From Viridothelium virens (taxonomy: Eukaryota; Ascomycota; Dothideomycetes; Trypetheliales; Trypetheliaceae), in NCBI GenBank assembly GCA_010094025.1, contig ML991789.1, forward strand, positions 310,001 to 374,000: DNA of 64,000 nt, given 5' to 3'. The notes below the pieces were generated by a model. That model was not told the DNA's origin, searched no databases, and worked only from the letters and a program-made list of their open reading frames with translations. Positions 38,151 to 49,064 of the stretch are shown here, piece by piece. Numbering within the stretch: position 1 is the first letter of the stretch; each line of letters begins with the position of its first letter. A program made the translations under genes and the position numbers.

Positions 38151-40252
38151 TCACCATTTGGTACCTTTTCCTTTCTTTTTCTTCTTTGCTCCTCCTCCCC
38201 CGCCACCACTACCCACAGCTGGCTTCGCATCTTGTGTTCTTCCCTTGTCCTTCTCCTCTACAGCTAAACCACCTTGCGTAGCCCCCTGCGCAGCTCCACC
38301 GCCCTTTCCTCGCTTCTTCTTCGGTTTCCAATAGCTCCTTTCCTTCATCGGCAACCACCTTTCTGGATCTAGTTTCGGTGGATGTGCCGGATCATAGTCC
38401 TTTGGAACTTTGGATTTGCGGAGTTTTTTCTCTTCATGAGGTCGTGGTTCTTCGATTTTGCGCTTCTTTAATGTCGATGCATTGGCTGTGACGGAAGAGG
38501 TCTCAGGTCGCGGGATGCCCTTGAATTCGAGCGCGTCCACGTCAACCGTGGCGGTGAGCTGCGGAATGGGCGTCAAGTTCGAGAGGATGTCATCACTAAT
38601 CTGGTTTCTCTGAGATTCTTCTTGTGCAGCTGCGGAAGCCGCCACAAGACCGGCAACTATAGAACGATCCGAAGGGTCTTGAGTGTGAAGCTCACCAAAG
38701 ATTTCTATTGCAGTGGAGAGATCCTCGCCCGTACCATTCTCAAGCAGTGTCACACCTGTAGCGCAAAGAAGACTTTTTGGTAGCGACGACAGAGGCTCGT
38801 GTTTTGACCTTCTCCTCCAGTAAGATGTTGCTTTAGTGAGTTCAGTGCGTACATGTGATTTGCGGCCTTGGAGGGAATAAAGTGTTACGAGAATACCAAC
38901 TAAACCAGGTGTGAAGCGGACGTCTTGAAGTGATGCAGTTTCAGATTCTTCGAATCGTTTGAAAAATGGTTCGAGAAGGCTGATAGCAGATTCAAGATTA
39001 TTGGTCGAGACATAGAGCTGAACGATTGTGAGAAGAAGGCCAACATCGTTCGGTCGCTCCTGTAATACTGGAAGAAGACGTTTGATTCCAGCCCTGCCTA
39101 TTTCGCTCTTTGCCTGGGCAGCAGCATTGAGTACGGACAGAGAATTGATCGAGCTTGAGACTGTAGGAGCAGCCTGTGTCGTTATTGCTTTTGAAGTTGA
39201 CCTACTCACGCCGTCATGCTTCAGCGACAGCAAGTCCACGACATGAGCATTCTCTCTCAAAAGCGATGATTGAAATTCGAAAGGCTTCTCGCTGATCAGA
39301 TGCTGTTCAGACTCTTGGAACAAACGTTGTGTTAAGTATGGGTTCGCCACATTTGCTTGCATAACGATATTGTTCAACTGAAAAATGTGTTGAATCGACG
39401 GATCCGCAATGCTCATCAGGGTTAGTATCTGCTCTTGCCAAATGATTGACTGACTCACTCGGAGCTATTGAGCGCGGTTTGTATGTGTTCAATCTCATCT
39501 GTCTTGCCCAGTAGATAGAGGACGTATATCTGCTGGACAGCGATTGGCAAAATCTCTGCCTGCTTTTCCTCTTCCAACAAATCCTCCGACGCATTGCAGA
39601 GATCTATGTTCCATCAATTTATTCAGCACTATCTCCCAATCATATTAACAGACGTACCCTTTGCCCTTTTAAGGAGGATCTCAGCCTGGCTCAGCTCTCC
39701 TCTAGCAATACACCCACAAGCAGCATTATAAGTTGTCTCAAACGCTTCTAGATCTTCCTTCCATGACTTCTTCCTTGCCACTGATACATGCCTCTGAGAC
39801 CACGCCAATTGCGCATCGACGGCTCTACTATTAATTCTTAGGTCATTTTCCTCCCCTGCTGTCGTGGACACATTACTAGCGAGGTCTGTGTATACCTGCT
39901 TGGCTGATTCGAATTCTTCTGCACGATAAAAGGTCTGCGCTTGTACATGTTGGAGACCTCTTGTCCCGGGATCCTCGCCAATCACTCGATGTGCATCCGT
40001 GAGCTTTCCAGCCTTGTATAAAGCATACGCATGTTCTAACCGTGCTCGGTCCTGCAATTCCTGTCCGCTGATCTCAAGAGCGCGAAGGGCATCCTCGAAA
40101 CGGTCAAGGTGCAGAAGGGCGACGACTTTTGCATGCAATGCGTCGATGTCGGTTGAGGACTTCTTCAGGACGCTGTTTGCCGCGGAAAGTACTTGTTCAT
40201 GGTCATCGATGGAAGTGCGGCGCAAGAGGGAGCTGAGGTCGGTAGCGGTCAT
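38151..40252 (-). CDS. srp72: signal recognition particle subunit SRP72
   Basis: A core protein of the signal recognition particle that binds SRP RNA together with SRP68. Three exons, 39658-40252, 39459-39603 and 38151-39411, give 666 residues. The start is ATG 40252 (MTATDLSSLLRRTSIDDHEQ), preferred over the TTG further upstream because it directly precedes conserved sequence. The N-terminal two thirds form TPR-like helical repeats (DRFEDALRALEIS, EHAYALYKAGKLTDAHRVI, NAACGCIARGELSQAEILL). The C-terminal RNA-binding region has PKDYDPAHPPKLDPERWLPM then ERSYWKPKKKRGKG, diagnostic of SRP72, and ends in a Lys-rich tail (AKKKKKGKGTKW). Introns are 47 and 54 nt. Confidence 0.95.
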
Positions 40253-40757
40253 TGCGAAGTCTTGGGGAAGCGAAGCCTTCGAATAATCCAAACGGCTACA
40301 AAGTCAGCAGAAATTATGTAGGCGATTAGGACATGGTTGCGAATTTTGGTGATTTTAAGGCCGTCAGTGGTCTTTAGTGGGGCTACATTGTAGGTACGCA
40401 CGGTACGATAGAGTTAGGTATTTAGAGTAGAGTAGTGGTGGGGCAGGATGCCACCAATGGGTGAATGGGTGCATCAAGAAATGTCGGGCTACACCAAGAC
40501 TTAAAATACTGCCTCTGGCTTAAAAAATGATTGGGATCTTCTTCGGTTATATGGATCTAGAACAGCATCTCAAGGAGATCTCAAAGATTCTTTTTCGATC
40601 TCCTATTGAAAGCTCTTTCTAACCTCGTAGATAGATCTTACTGGTGTTCTGCTAAACCTGATTATGTCACAATGCGGCGCCTGCCTGTACGATATGGCAG
40701 TTTGCAGTACAGTCCCGACAACATCCATCCTTTGACCCATCTTCTTCGCGAAATCCC
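40253..40757. other. intergenic region
   Basis: This stretch is upstream of SRP72 and downstream of the aldo-keto reductase, both on the minus strand. It contains a GTAGGTACGCACGGTACG word near 40391. I see no gene. Confidence 0.55.
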
Positions 40758-41957
40758 TTAGGAATGCCCATTGACAGGTTTTGGAACATACAGCTCCTCT
40801 AGATACTTCAAATCATCGACAGTCAGCCTCATGTCTCGTACAGCGCATGTCTCGTCAAGCCTCTCTATGCTGGTACTGTTCAAGCCCACGACAGGAATGC
40901 AACCCTTTCCTCTAAGCCAAGCCAGTGCCACTTGGCTCATCTTCCACCCTTTTCTGTTGGCAATCTCTTGGACACGTTTAATGATCTTTTCATCTGCATC
41001 CGTAAGTCCGCCACTGAAAGCAAGGCTTAGCTTGCTTCTCGCAGTCTCGACGCCAATTGGTTTTGACAGCAAACCTCCAAACAAGGGGCTCCATGGGATT
41101 AGACCAACACCAGTTTCATTGCAAAACTTGTTCATCTCCCTCTCCTCCTCCCTATAACAGAGATTGTATTGATTCTGCATGCTCACAAACTTTGTCCAGC
41201 CATTCATCTCTGCCACGGACTGCATTCGGGCAAATTGATACGCCCACATGGAGCTTTCGCCGATGTAATGGACCTTGCCGGCTTGGATAAGGTCGTGAAG
41301 CGCCTTCATTGTTTCTTCTGGAGAGACCGAAGTATCGTACCGGTGAATCTGAAGAAGGTCTATGTAGTCTGTGCCAAGACGTTTGAGCGAGGCATTGACC
41401 GCTCTGAAAATCGCGCCACGGGATAGACCTACTCAGGTACAGATAATTAGCTAAAGGACTTTTGGAAATGTGTCCTACACTGTGGTACAGAGCAACTCAC
41501 CACCATGATTAATGTACTCTTTACTCTTTTGCAGCTGCGGCTCCAGAGGCCAGTTGAAAATGCTCGGATCCTCAGGGACGGTCCCCATGCATTTGGTCAG
41601 GATAGTAAGCTTGTGTCTAGGTATCCCGAATGTTTTGATCGCCTTTCCAATGATCTCCTCGCTGATACCGTTGGAATAGACGTTGGCGGTATCCCAGGTT
41701 GAGACGCCTATCGATGACTTAATTGCGAGCTCTCAGCACCTTGCGTTGTCTCACTCACCTCTTTCCCAAGCTAATCTCAATAGCTCCAGGCCTTCGTCTT
41801 CTTCAATTACCATATTCATCCACTTCTTGCTCCCAATGCCCATGGCACCAAGGATTGGAGATGACACTCGAAGCCCAGAAGTGCCGAGCTGCACATATTC
41901 GACTTTGGTATCATTCAAGTTATTTTGTATCGAATCAGGAATTGGTCGAGCAGCCAT
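40758..41957 (-). CDS. aldo-keto reductase
   Basis: An NADPH-dependent carbonyl reductase of the AKR superfamily with the (beta/alpha)8 fold. Three exons, 41759-41957, 41501-41707 and 40758-41428, give 358 residues with consistent phases. The catalytic tetrad is visible: Asp and Tyr in TWDTANVYSNG, Lys in LTILTKCMG and His in LLQIHRYD. The cofactor end has GLNSTSIERLDE and VALAWLRGKGCIPVVG. The ATG at 41957 gives MAARPIPDSIQNNL before the first strand (VEYVQLGTSGLRVS). Sequence style matches the fungal VdrB/voltage-gated K channel beta-like subgroup, but the substrate is unknown. No physical link to a cluster is seen. Confidence 0.93.
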
Positions 41958-42750
41958 GGCCTTAGTAGGCAAATCTCAAAATCCAAGGTAAAGGTTTATG
42001 AAATTCCGATACTGTCCACAGCACCCTCACGCATTGAAACCTTTTATAAAGACAGAGAGGAATAGACTGATAAATAAGATCAACTCGATTAGTGAGCTCG
42101 TTTCAGGTCCTTGGGTCGAAGAGAAGACATTGTATTCTGCAATTACTTGGATACATTTTGAAGGCCGAACATGCAGATGCTTCGAGGGTATTTCCAGAAA
42201 CGGCTTAGCATGACAACTGTTAGACGAATGAATGCGCTTCGGAATTTGGAGCGGGAGCCCTAATCGCCGCCGCCGCCCCGATTGTTGGTAGTGGTGTAAA
42301 GTTGTGTAAGTTTGCCGTGCAAAAATCGTAGGGGTAGTCAGCACAACCGAATCCGAGTCATGATACTCGATTATAATTACCTGTTCAGTCGATACTCGCG
42401 ATTGAGCTAATAATGTAGCTAATGGACGGCGTTCTCAGTCTCGTATTATTCACTATGACATCTCCGAGAAACCCTTCGGACTCACCACCTATGCTATGCG
42501 ACTTGCTTCAGCAAATTTTGCGGAATTGGCACAGCTAAACACCTCGCTTCAAGGCCCACGGACGCTTCCGGAAGGACAGTATAGGGAGCCGTGGAAACCT
42601 CCAATCCGCACATCTCAAGCATTGTTTGGGTCTATTCGGCTCTACTGTGAAGCAGAGCCTCTGGCCTAATGTGAACTTAGCCGGTCCAGACCGCTATATT
42701 CGAGATCCTCGCTTTCAACCTTCACTTCTTGGCGCTCCAAAATGGTGTTA
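41958..42750. other. intergenic region
   Basis: Upstream DNA of the aldo-keto reductase gene and 3' flank of the TMEM170-like gene. Short open frames at 42027-42344 and 42626-42940 have no recognisable homology, and the latter overlaps the real minus-strand gene. Confidence 0.5.
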
Positions 42751-43301
42751 TCATAGTCCTCCTTGTATGGCAAATGAGGACAGGATGAGTACAAGTGTGT
42801 TGATGACCCCCCATGCAAAGGGCACCCATGTTGACATACGGAATATGCCGACACCGTATACGCCACCGAGCCTTGTTTGGGTATTAGCTACGTCTGCTTT
42901 TCTAGTCTTCTCAGAGCTACAACGTACAGGCCGCCAATAACACTACCCGCAATCATAGCCTCGATGCCGCCGATCAAGACGTAAACCAGTGGTGCGACCC
43001 AGATGATCTTCCAATTCCTCCATTGTATCGTAACAGCATATCCGCTTGTAGCTAGGTGGACTCCTTCATAGAAAATAAGCGTCCAGATAACCGTAAAGCT
43101 CCAGATATCGTAGGCATGATAGAGATAGCTTGCTTGATCCCCTTTGACTGGAAATGGCCAGTAAAGGGAGGGGAACGGAGGAGTGACGTAGCCCAGGGGA
43201 GCTGTGTTGGAGATGCGGCGGAGGAAGCTCGAGAACACGATCAGTCTGCTAAATCGTAGACCTTGAATGATTGGACACATATTTACTTACAGGTCACTCA
43301 T
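42751..43301 (-). CDS. TMEM170-like integral membrane protein
   Basis: Three exons, 43291-43301, 42928-43248 and 42751-42871, give 150 residues. The first exon is only 11 nt (ATG AGT GAC CT) and splices to RLIVFSSFLRRIS. The core is PPFPSLYWPFP, then DIWSFTVIWTLIFYEGVHLA, then QWRNWKIIWVAPLVYVLIGG. A glycine-rich helix runs across the last junction (IAGSVIGGLLGGVYGVGIFR) and is followed by MSTWVPFAWGVINTLVLIL. Reading the middle exon alone gives an artefactual C-terminus, and the splice restores a full fourth helix. Metazoan TMEM170 proteins act in ER-sheet and nuclear-envelope shaping; that role here is inferred only. It shares a divergent promoter with Pex8. Confidence 0.82.
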
Positions 43302-43557
43302 TGATTATAGTGAATTCCAGTCGGCTGACAGAAGATGGCATGGTTGGCTAGGGAGAGAAGAAGTTGCTGTAGGCGCGGAGAGGTGTAGCGGAGGTAGCTG
43401 GCAACAGAAGACGCCGAGGCATCTGATTTCACGATCCCCAATCACCCAGCCTCGAATTCTGACCGACTTCGTCGGCCCACCAGCGTACCTTCACCCCAGT
43501 TTTCAGGCAAGCGAACTGTTCCGACCGTTGGCAGACATGTAGGAATAGTCTCTTAAG
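43302..43557. promoter_or_regulatory. short divergent promoter between the TMEM170-like gene and pex8
   Basis: Only 256 bp separate the two start codons, which point away from each other, so both promoters must overlap here. I see no obvious TATA box or known operator. Co-expression of the pair is an inference from the spacing. Confidence 0.6.
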
Positions 43558-45815
43558 ATGCCCATGGACAGCCTGCTTGGCACGCTTCTGCGCTCTCTAC
43601 GGACCCATGCAGACCAGCAAGATACACCAAGGTACGTGATAGCTCGAAACTCTCGTCGCAGACGATTAACAGAATTAGACTGCTCGGTACTGCTGCGTCG
43701 CTCCTTACAGGTCTTTCGAACCCTCTCAATGTGACCCTTCTCACTTCCCAGCTTCTACTGTCCCCAGCCATTTGGGAACGACCTGATGGGCTCCAAACGT
43801 GCCTTCGCATGCTAAGCCTTTTCCATTCTGCTGCTCTAGGAAAGATTCAGCAGCAAGAAGAATGGCGTGGTGCACAAATAGGCTCTGAACACATCAGCCA
43901 ATTGGCTCAAGCGAACGGCTTACAATGCGAAGAGTGGATCAAAGCGGTGATCGGAGGTGCCGACGAGAAGTCGGATCGGTGGCAGCATCTTTTGGTGATT
44001 GGAGGCATGCTGATTGGATTGGAAAGCCGAGAGTCTGTAGGTTTAACAAGATCACTCAAGCTTACTCTGGAATCTGCTCTGGTAAAAGCCGCAAACCTGG
44101 CCTTAGAACACGAGGCCCACGAGTGCGGACTTGGATCAACTTGCGTGGCGTTGGTCTTAAATCATACATTCCCTATACTCTCGGACTCTGAGCGAATACG
44201 ATTGAATTATGACCGTCTTTTGCCGTTGCTTGTCGAAGCTATCCTCTTTTCTCCCGAGGGACTGGAGAGCGGTTACTTCCTCGGTACAGTGGATTTAGAT
44301 ATCATTCAGGTCCAAAAGCAGAAATTCAATTGGTCTTCAGAGTCTGACTCGTTCCGTCGAGTCCAGAGGATATCTTCAAGACCCTTAATGTCATCCATGG
44401 GGCCCTTGTCAAGGCTGATAGCTCATGCGGTGGAGAATGTCAAGCACATTCAGCTGATTCAGGAAGTGCTTGAAAACCTCGTGGTGTTTTCGAAGACTCT
44501 CCTAAGCCAATGGCGGCAGAACAAATTATCGGAAGTTGATGTTGCCGAAGAATCTCTATTTCTTACTGACGAGACATTCAAGACGACTCTACCAGTCCTT
44601 TGGCAACTGTTGAGGTCGGCGCTTTTTGGAATGGTAGTTGTACTTCGCGGCATTTTGAGCCGAGTCCTTAGTGATGGAGTATTGTCTCAAAAGAAAGGTC
44701 GGTGTTTGGAACTGCTCGGAATTGATGTGTCTGACAATCATGCAGAGGATGCAAACGTAGCTACCTCAGTCCTTCGTATATTGCGCAGCCTGTATTTTAT
44801 ATCCTCCCGCCTTGGTTCCAATTCCTTCTCTCAATATACTTTTGTATACCTCACCGCGATTGACATCCTAAACAACTATCCTGACCGATCAGACCACTTC
44901 ATCCACGAAATTCGCCCACTCGAACTTGGGCAAATTCCACAGCATCCACTAGATCGATGTCTTGACCTCTATTTCTTAAATACATCTGAGTATCTCACCC
45001 TTAGCCTCCCATCAGAGACCAACGACCAGCTATTGGTGGCCGCTGCCAACCCATATCTAGTCTCCGGTGGCAACAACAATCTTCTGCCCATCTTCGAGGC
45101 AGCTCACAGTGTTATGTTAGCGGTGCTTTCTGCACCTCAGAGCGCAGCCCTTACAGCTCAACACCTCCCTTTCTACGTCAATGCGCTATTCCAGGTACTT
45201 CAGTATGCGAAGTTCGTACGATTTATTCAGAGCTGAAATTACTTTCAGGTGTTTCCTCAAAACTTGTCGGCGCGACAGTTCCGCCTTGCTTTCAAAACGC
45301 TTATCCACGTGGTAATGCCTCCCTCGCCACTGTCGGTCTCTCAACCACATCTCCCATCAGTTCTACTCGAACTCGTCCATCATCGTGCTCTCACTGCGCC
45401 ACAGACGTCTCCTAAGCGCGACTCTGTAGAATTTGCTGCCGTTCCTCCGGGGCAAGTCCAGGCAGATGCTCAAACACGGACACTATCGGAACGTGCAGTA
45501 CTCGCGCTCACCTTGGTAGATTCGCTACCCTATCTACCCGTTTCAGAGCTGCGAGAATGGCTGCCGCTTGCCTCCTCTCTCGCGAATACTATTTCAGACT
45601 CACAAATGAGAGGAGAGTGCAGAAAGCGGTTTTGGGAAGTGCTAAACGGAGGAGAAATGGACCCTGAGCGCGGCCAGGTGTGTGTCGCTTGGTGGAATAC
45701 CCGAGGGGGAAGAGAGGAGTTGCTCTTTGGTTGGGAGGAGACGCATGGCAATGAAGGGGAAGAGGCTATGATGAGTGGTGCGTTACCGCCAACCCCTGAG
45801 AGGAATAAGCTTTGA
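43558..45815 (+). CDS. pex8: peroxisomal import protein Pex8-like
   Basis: Pex8 is a matrix-side peroxin that links the docking and RING complexes of the peroxisomal importomer. Exons 43558-43631, 43673-45194 and 45249-45815 give 720 residues, with introns of 41 and 54 nt. The product is mostly helical (RIRLLGTAASLLTGLSNPLN, LSPAIWERPDGLQTCLRML, GADEKSDRWQHLLVIGGML). The C-terminus ends in ERNKL, and NKL fits a PTS1-type peroxisomal targeting tripeptide, as yeast Pex8 proteins carry. The identification rests on remembered similarity of the N-terminal blocks to Pezizomycotina Pex8 plus the PTS1-like end. The start could also be ATG 43564, two codons later. Confidence 0.78.
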
Positions 45816-46572
45816 GATACACTTGGAGGTAGTGTCGAAGCTGCTGTATAGTATCTACGGAGGCTACTCGTATGTTACAAGGACTTGTGGCATCTTATGC
45901 AGGGTGCAATAAGAATCTAGGTACTCATGGAATGCCCAAGGAAAAGACCATCTTTACAAATAGCCACATAGAGGATCTCAAGCCACCATTACTCGAGTAG
46001 GGAAGGTTCATATCCACTGTATCCATCTGACTGAAGACTGTGTGGAGTGTCGCAAAACGAGAAGGAATTTGCCCTATTATTGCATCCTGCACACGCTTTT
46101 CGTGCCAATGGGGTTGCGTGGTCAAAGCGCAACGACGTCACAGTGGACTTTTGGCTCCAAAAATTGGTACAACGGGCGCAACCAACTCTAATAGATGTTG
46201 GAAAAACTAGACACACCCCATGTTTCTTCGGAAAACTGAGCTATTGTGTTGCATTTGAAGCCTTCACGACTGTACAGAGCTGCAAATGTGGTCTCTTGTT
46301 GTTGGCACACTAGAGTCTCCTCTTGTGAGTAAACATTATGTGGGTTTTAGTCTTATTCCACGCCTTGCTGTCGCGGCATGTGTGATGCTGTTCATTACCA
46401 GCCTAATAAATGTCAGTTGTTCGCGAGATTTCGTAGGTTTGTCAATCCCTCCTAAGGTAGGGCTATTTTCATGATACTCAAAGGAGTGGTTTATCGTCCA
46501 TGTCTATCCACCCCGTTATCCTAATCAGAACTACTTATTAGTCCCATTCTTCTACAGAAAATTCTTCCCATC
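45816..46572. other. intergenic region
   Basis: Tail of the pex8 gene and promoter of the next plus-strand gene. Open frames at 46047-46313 and 45989-46216 overlap on opposite strands and resemble no family. Confidence 0.5.
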
Positions 46573-47628
46573 ATGCAGGCCATGACCTTGCCCGCTATTG
46601 CTTTCCTATTTCTCACTATTTATTCTCCTATTTCCGCCCTTGCCAGTACTATCCCCGGAAACATGCATTCTCTGCGTGCTCGCTCAGCGGAACCGACAGC
46701 ACAATCTACATTGATCGAACTGGCCGAGCGCGATGCGTACCCTGATTCCGAGGACGAGGACTATATCCAGGAGAAATCCTCTGAGTGGGAACGCCGCCTC
46801 GTCAACGTTGGCGACGATGCCAGCGGGGGACTTTCGGTGGCCTCATCCTCCCCATCACCACAGCACCATCGCCCTCAAAGCAACACGGAGATTCATACGA
46901 CCTATCACCAATACAGTCGGCCACAATCTACCGAAGGATACAGCCACGACAATCCGAAGCCTGAGCAGCAAGGGTCACACAAAATGCATAAACATTTCAA
47001 GCGACCTGCCTACCCGGACCTCTCCACACAGGATGTTAAGCCTAATGGCGGTGCTGCCAATGGAATCAAGCGATCTGTTCAACCACAGCTGTCCAAGCGC
47101 ATCGTTGGTGCCCACGCCAATACTGAGACTTTCCCACCGCCTCGCGCTGAGGCCAATGATCGGGACCGCCGCAGAGAGAAATGGAAGCAGCAAGACGAGG
47201 AAAAGAGGATTGCCCGCGATATGGGCGAGGATCTGGAGCCTGATGAGGAAGATGACAAATTGGCCCAGAGCGAAGATCCTGGAGAGAAGCGATTGGAGAA
47301 TAAGGGATCAGTTAAGCCAGACCGCGCTCAGTGGAATCCAGAACATGAGGATCGAAAGGCCGAGGGGGGAAAGGATCATATCAAGGTGGAGGAAGGGCAG
47401 AATAAGGGGTTGGGAGATAAAGAGAGAAGGTTTCGGGATGATAGCCTGTGGAAGCGGGACGGTACAGTCGAACAGAAGTCGAAACCCTTAAGCGCACGAA
47501 TGACGCCTTTTGGAAATGGGGTCGAGTGGAAACCAGTGAAGCAGAAAGAGACGTCTCGGGGGCGAGAGGTCCGGGAAAAAAGAGGCAAGAGCAAGAAGAA
47601 TGGTTTCTGGCATATCTGGGAGGCTTAG
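46573..47628 (+). CDS. secreted charged low-complexity protein with dibasic sites, function unknown
   Basis: A single exon of 351 residues. The N-terminus is a signal peptide (MQAMTLPAIAFLFLTIYSPISALA). The rest is hydrophilic and probably disordered: a His/Gln-rich part (SPSPQHHRPQSNTEIHTTYH), then a long Glu/Lys/Arg-rich part (DRDRRREKWKQQDEEKR onward) ending in KKNGFWHIWEA. Lys-Arg pairs recur (HFKRPAY, GIKRSV, LSKRIVG, EEKRIAR, GEKRLEN, WKRDGT), so Kex2-like processing in the Golgi into several peptides is possible. I do not recognise a domain. It could be a Kex2-processed secreted protein or a wall-associated disordered protein. Expression evidence would be needed to exclude a spurious frame, although the open frame is long and starts with a clean leader. 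Confidence 0.7.
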   Translation: MQAMTLPAIAFLFLTIYSPISALASTIPGNMHSLRARSAEPTAQSTLIELAERDAYPDSEDEDYIQEKSSEWERRLVNVGDDASGGLSVASSSPSPQHHRPQSNTEIHTTYHQYSRPQSTEGYSHDNPKPEQQGSHKMHKHFKRPAYPDLSTQDVKPNGGAANGIKRSVQPQLSKRIVGAHANTETFPPPRAEANDRDRRREKWKQQDEEKRIARDMGEDLEPDEEDDKLAQSEDPGEKRLENKGSVKPDRAQWNPEHEDRKAEGGKDHIKVEEGQNKGLGDKERRFRDDSLWKRDGTVEQKSKPLSARMTPFGNGVEWKPVKQKETSRGREVREKRGKSKKNGFWHIWEA

Positions 47629-48092
47629 TCTGTGGTTCGTCCGTTCCCTGTTTATATTAAATCTTCACATAAATATTACGGCCGTATATGGTGGATTTCG
47701 CTCTCCTGTACTCCGCAGAACATGTATTAGCACAACTGCGTTGGACATGTAGAAATTCTATATCTTGTGTTGAGCTGGCTCGTGACCAGATCTTGCTTTG
47801 TGATCATTACACTTCATTCCTAGGATATGATTGAACCTCTTTTGGCGTCGGTACTGTAGGGCACGCAGGAGTGGCAGGGCAGGGTACCTCTACGGTACGG
47901 TAGAGGAAATCTGCAATGCGGAGTTTGTCTTCCGGTCGGCCGTCGTCCTTGGACCACATCACTTGCTAGATACCTAGTAGCCCTTTCCCCATTGCGTGGT
48001 CTTAGAAAGGACTCCTGGTGAGCTTGTGCATTAATTTCTTGTGCTTGATAGTCACTCTAACCCAGTAGCAGAAACCTGTCCTACAATTTGAC
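47629..48092. other. intergenic region with a small hairpin
   Basis: No gene is seen. A 7-bp perfect inverted repeat (CCTCTAC/GTAGAGG around GGTACG) lies at about 47887-47906. The rest is the 3' flank of the secreted protein gene and the promoter of the BolA gene. Confidence 0.5.
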
Positions 48093-48530
48093 ATGGCACC
48101 CTCAAGAGCACTTTCCTCCGCATCAGAAGCCTTGAACCTTCTCAACTGTATGGCATCCCACCCATCGCCAGCTTTTATACGACTTCCTAGTCTTGTCTCA
48201 GGTCCTGGCAATCTTCGACATTCCTGCCACCGAAGATTCGCCACCTCACGAAGTCTGCATGTCATCTCTTCATCAGATCCTCAGCCGCCGGACTACCTCT
48301 CTGAGAGCGAACTGAAAATCTTCAACATGATCAAATCCAAACTACATCCAACTAGTCTCGAGGTGCAGGATGTCAGCGGCGGATGTGGCTCTATGTATGC
48401 TCTGGATATTGTGTCCGCCCAATTCAAAGGACTGCCCGTGATAAAACAGCATAGAATGGTGAATGAAGTACTCGGCGATGAGATCAAGAGATGGCATGGG
48501 GTGCAGTTGAAGACTCGAGCTGGAGAGTAA
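48093..48530 (+). CDS. mitochondrial BolA-like protein
   Basis: A single exon of 145 residues. BolA proteins pair with monothiol glutaredoxins to handle Fe-S clusters; the mitochondrial members assist late Fe-S transfer to client proteins. The BolA domain covers about residues 68-142: LSESELKIFNMIKSKLHPTS, LEVQDVSGGCGSMYALDIVS, then KGLPVIKQHRMVNEVLGDEI with the conserved His, ending in WHGVQLKT. The first 65 residues are rich in Arg, Ser and Leu with few acids, as in a mitochondrial presequence (HSCHRRFATSRSLHV). This points to the Bol3/BOLA3 branch rather than the cytosolic one. Start ATG 48093 includes the full presequence; ATG 48150 would be an alternative. Confidence 0.9.
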   Translation: MAPSRALSSASEALNLLNCMASHPSPAFIRLPSLVSGPGNLRHSCHRRFATSRSLHVISSSDPQPPDYLSESELKIFNMIKSKLHPTSLEVQDVSGGCGSMYALDIVSAQFKGLPVIKQHRMVNEVLGDEIKRWHGVQLKTRAGE

Positions 48531-49064
48531 TATTGGTAGAAGTCAAGGCTAAAAGAATATAATATGAGCACGGAGCTCGCTTCGCCAGGGCTCGCAAAGG
48601 CGCATCTTACAGCCCGACCTTCACAGAGCCAAATCCCAATGGGGCTTGTGACGGAAGCGATATATCACGTCCCTTTCGGAGGTCTACTTGCGTAGCAACC
48701 TCATGCTGGAACATGTGGATTGTGTGTATGATATCGGTATTGTTATCGAGCTATCTTAAGTAGTCAACCCATGTTTAAGGCATGAGCAATTGGGTATAAA
48801 CAGTGTACGAGATATTGAAAGTCAGCTAGCGATTATCACCACCATCATGAAAGCAAAATGCGAGTCAATTGCAGTTTGAGCAAAGCAGAAGCCACGAACT
48901 TGCCCCTTCGGAATCAACACATCAAATTCGAGAGAGAGAACTAGCACCGAGCCAGCGCTCTTCTCGCATCCTTGGTGAAGCAAGAGTCTGCATCAACCAG
49001 CAAAAATTAACCTTAGCTGCGCTTCTTGTCCTTGTTGCGAAGAAAGTTAAGTCTCAACCAGATT
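48531..49064. other. intergenic region
   Basis: Between the BolA gene and the 3' end of the MYND-finger gene. No gene or repeat is seen. The plus-strand frame 48869-49312 overlaps the minus-strand MYND gene and is its shadow. Confidence 0.5.

Noticed and set aside
46733-47491. 252-codon frame overlapping the charged secreted protein
   Set aside because: The competing frame from 46573 is longer and has a signal peptide; this one is a shadow in another phase.
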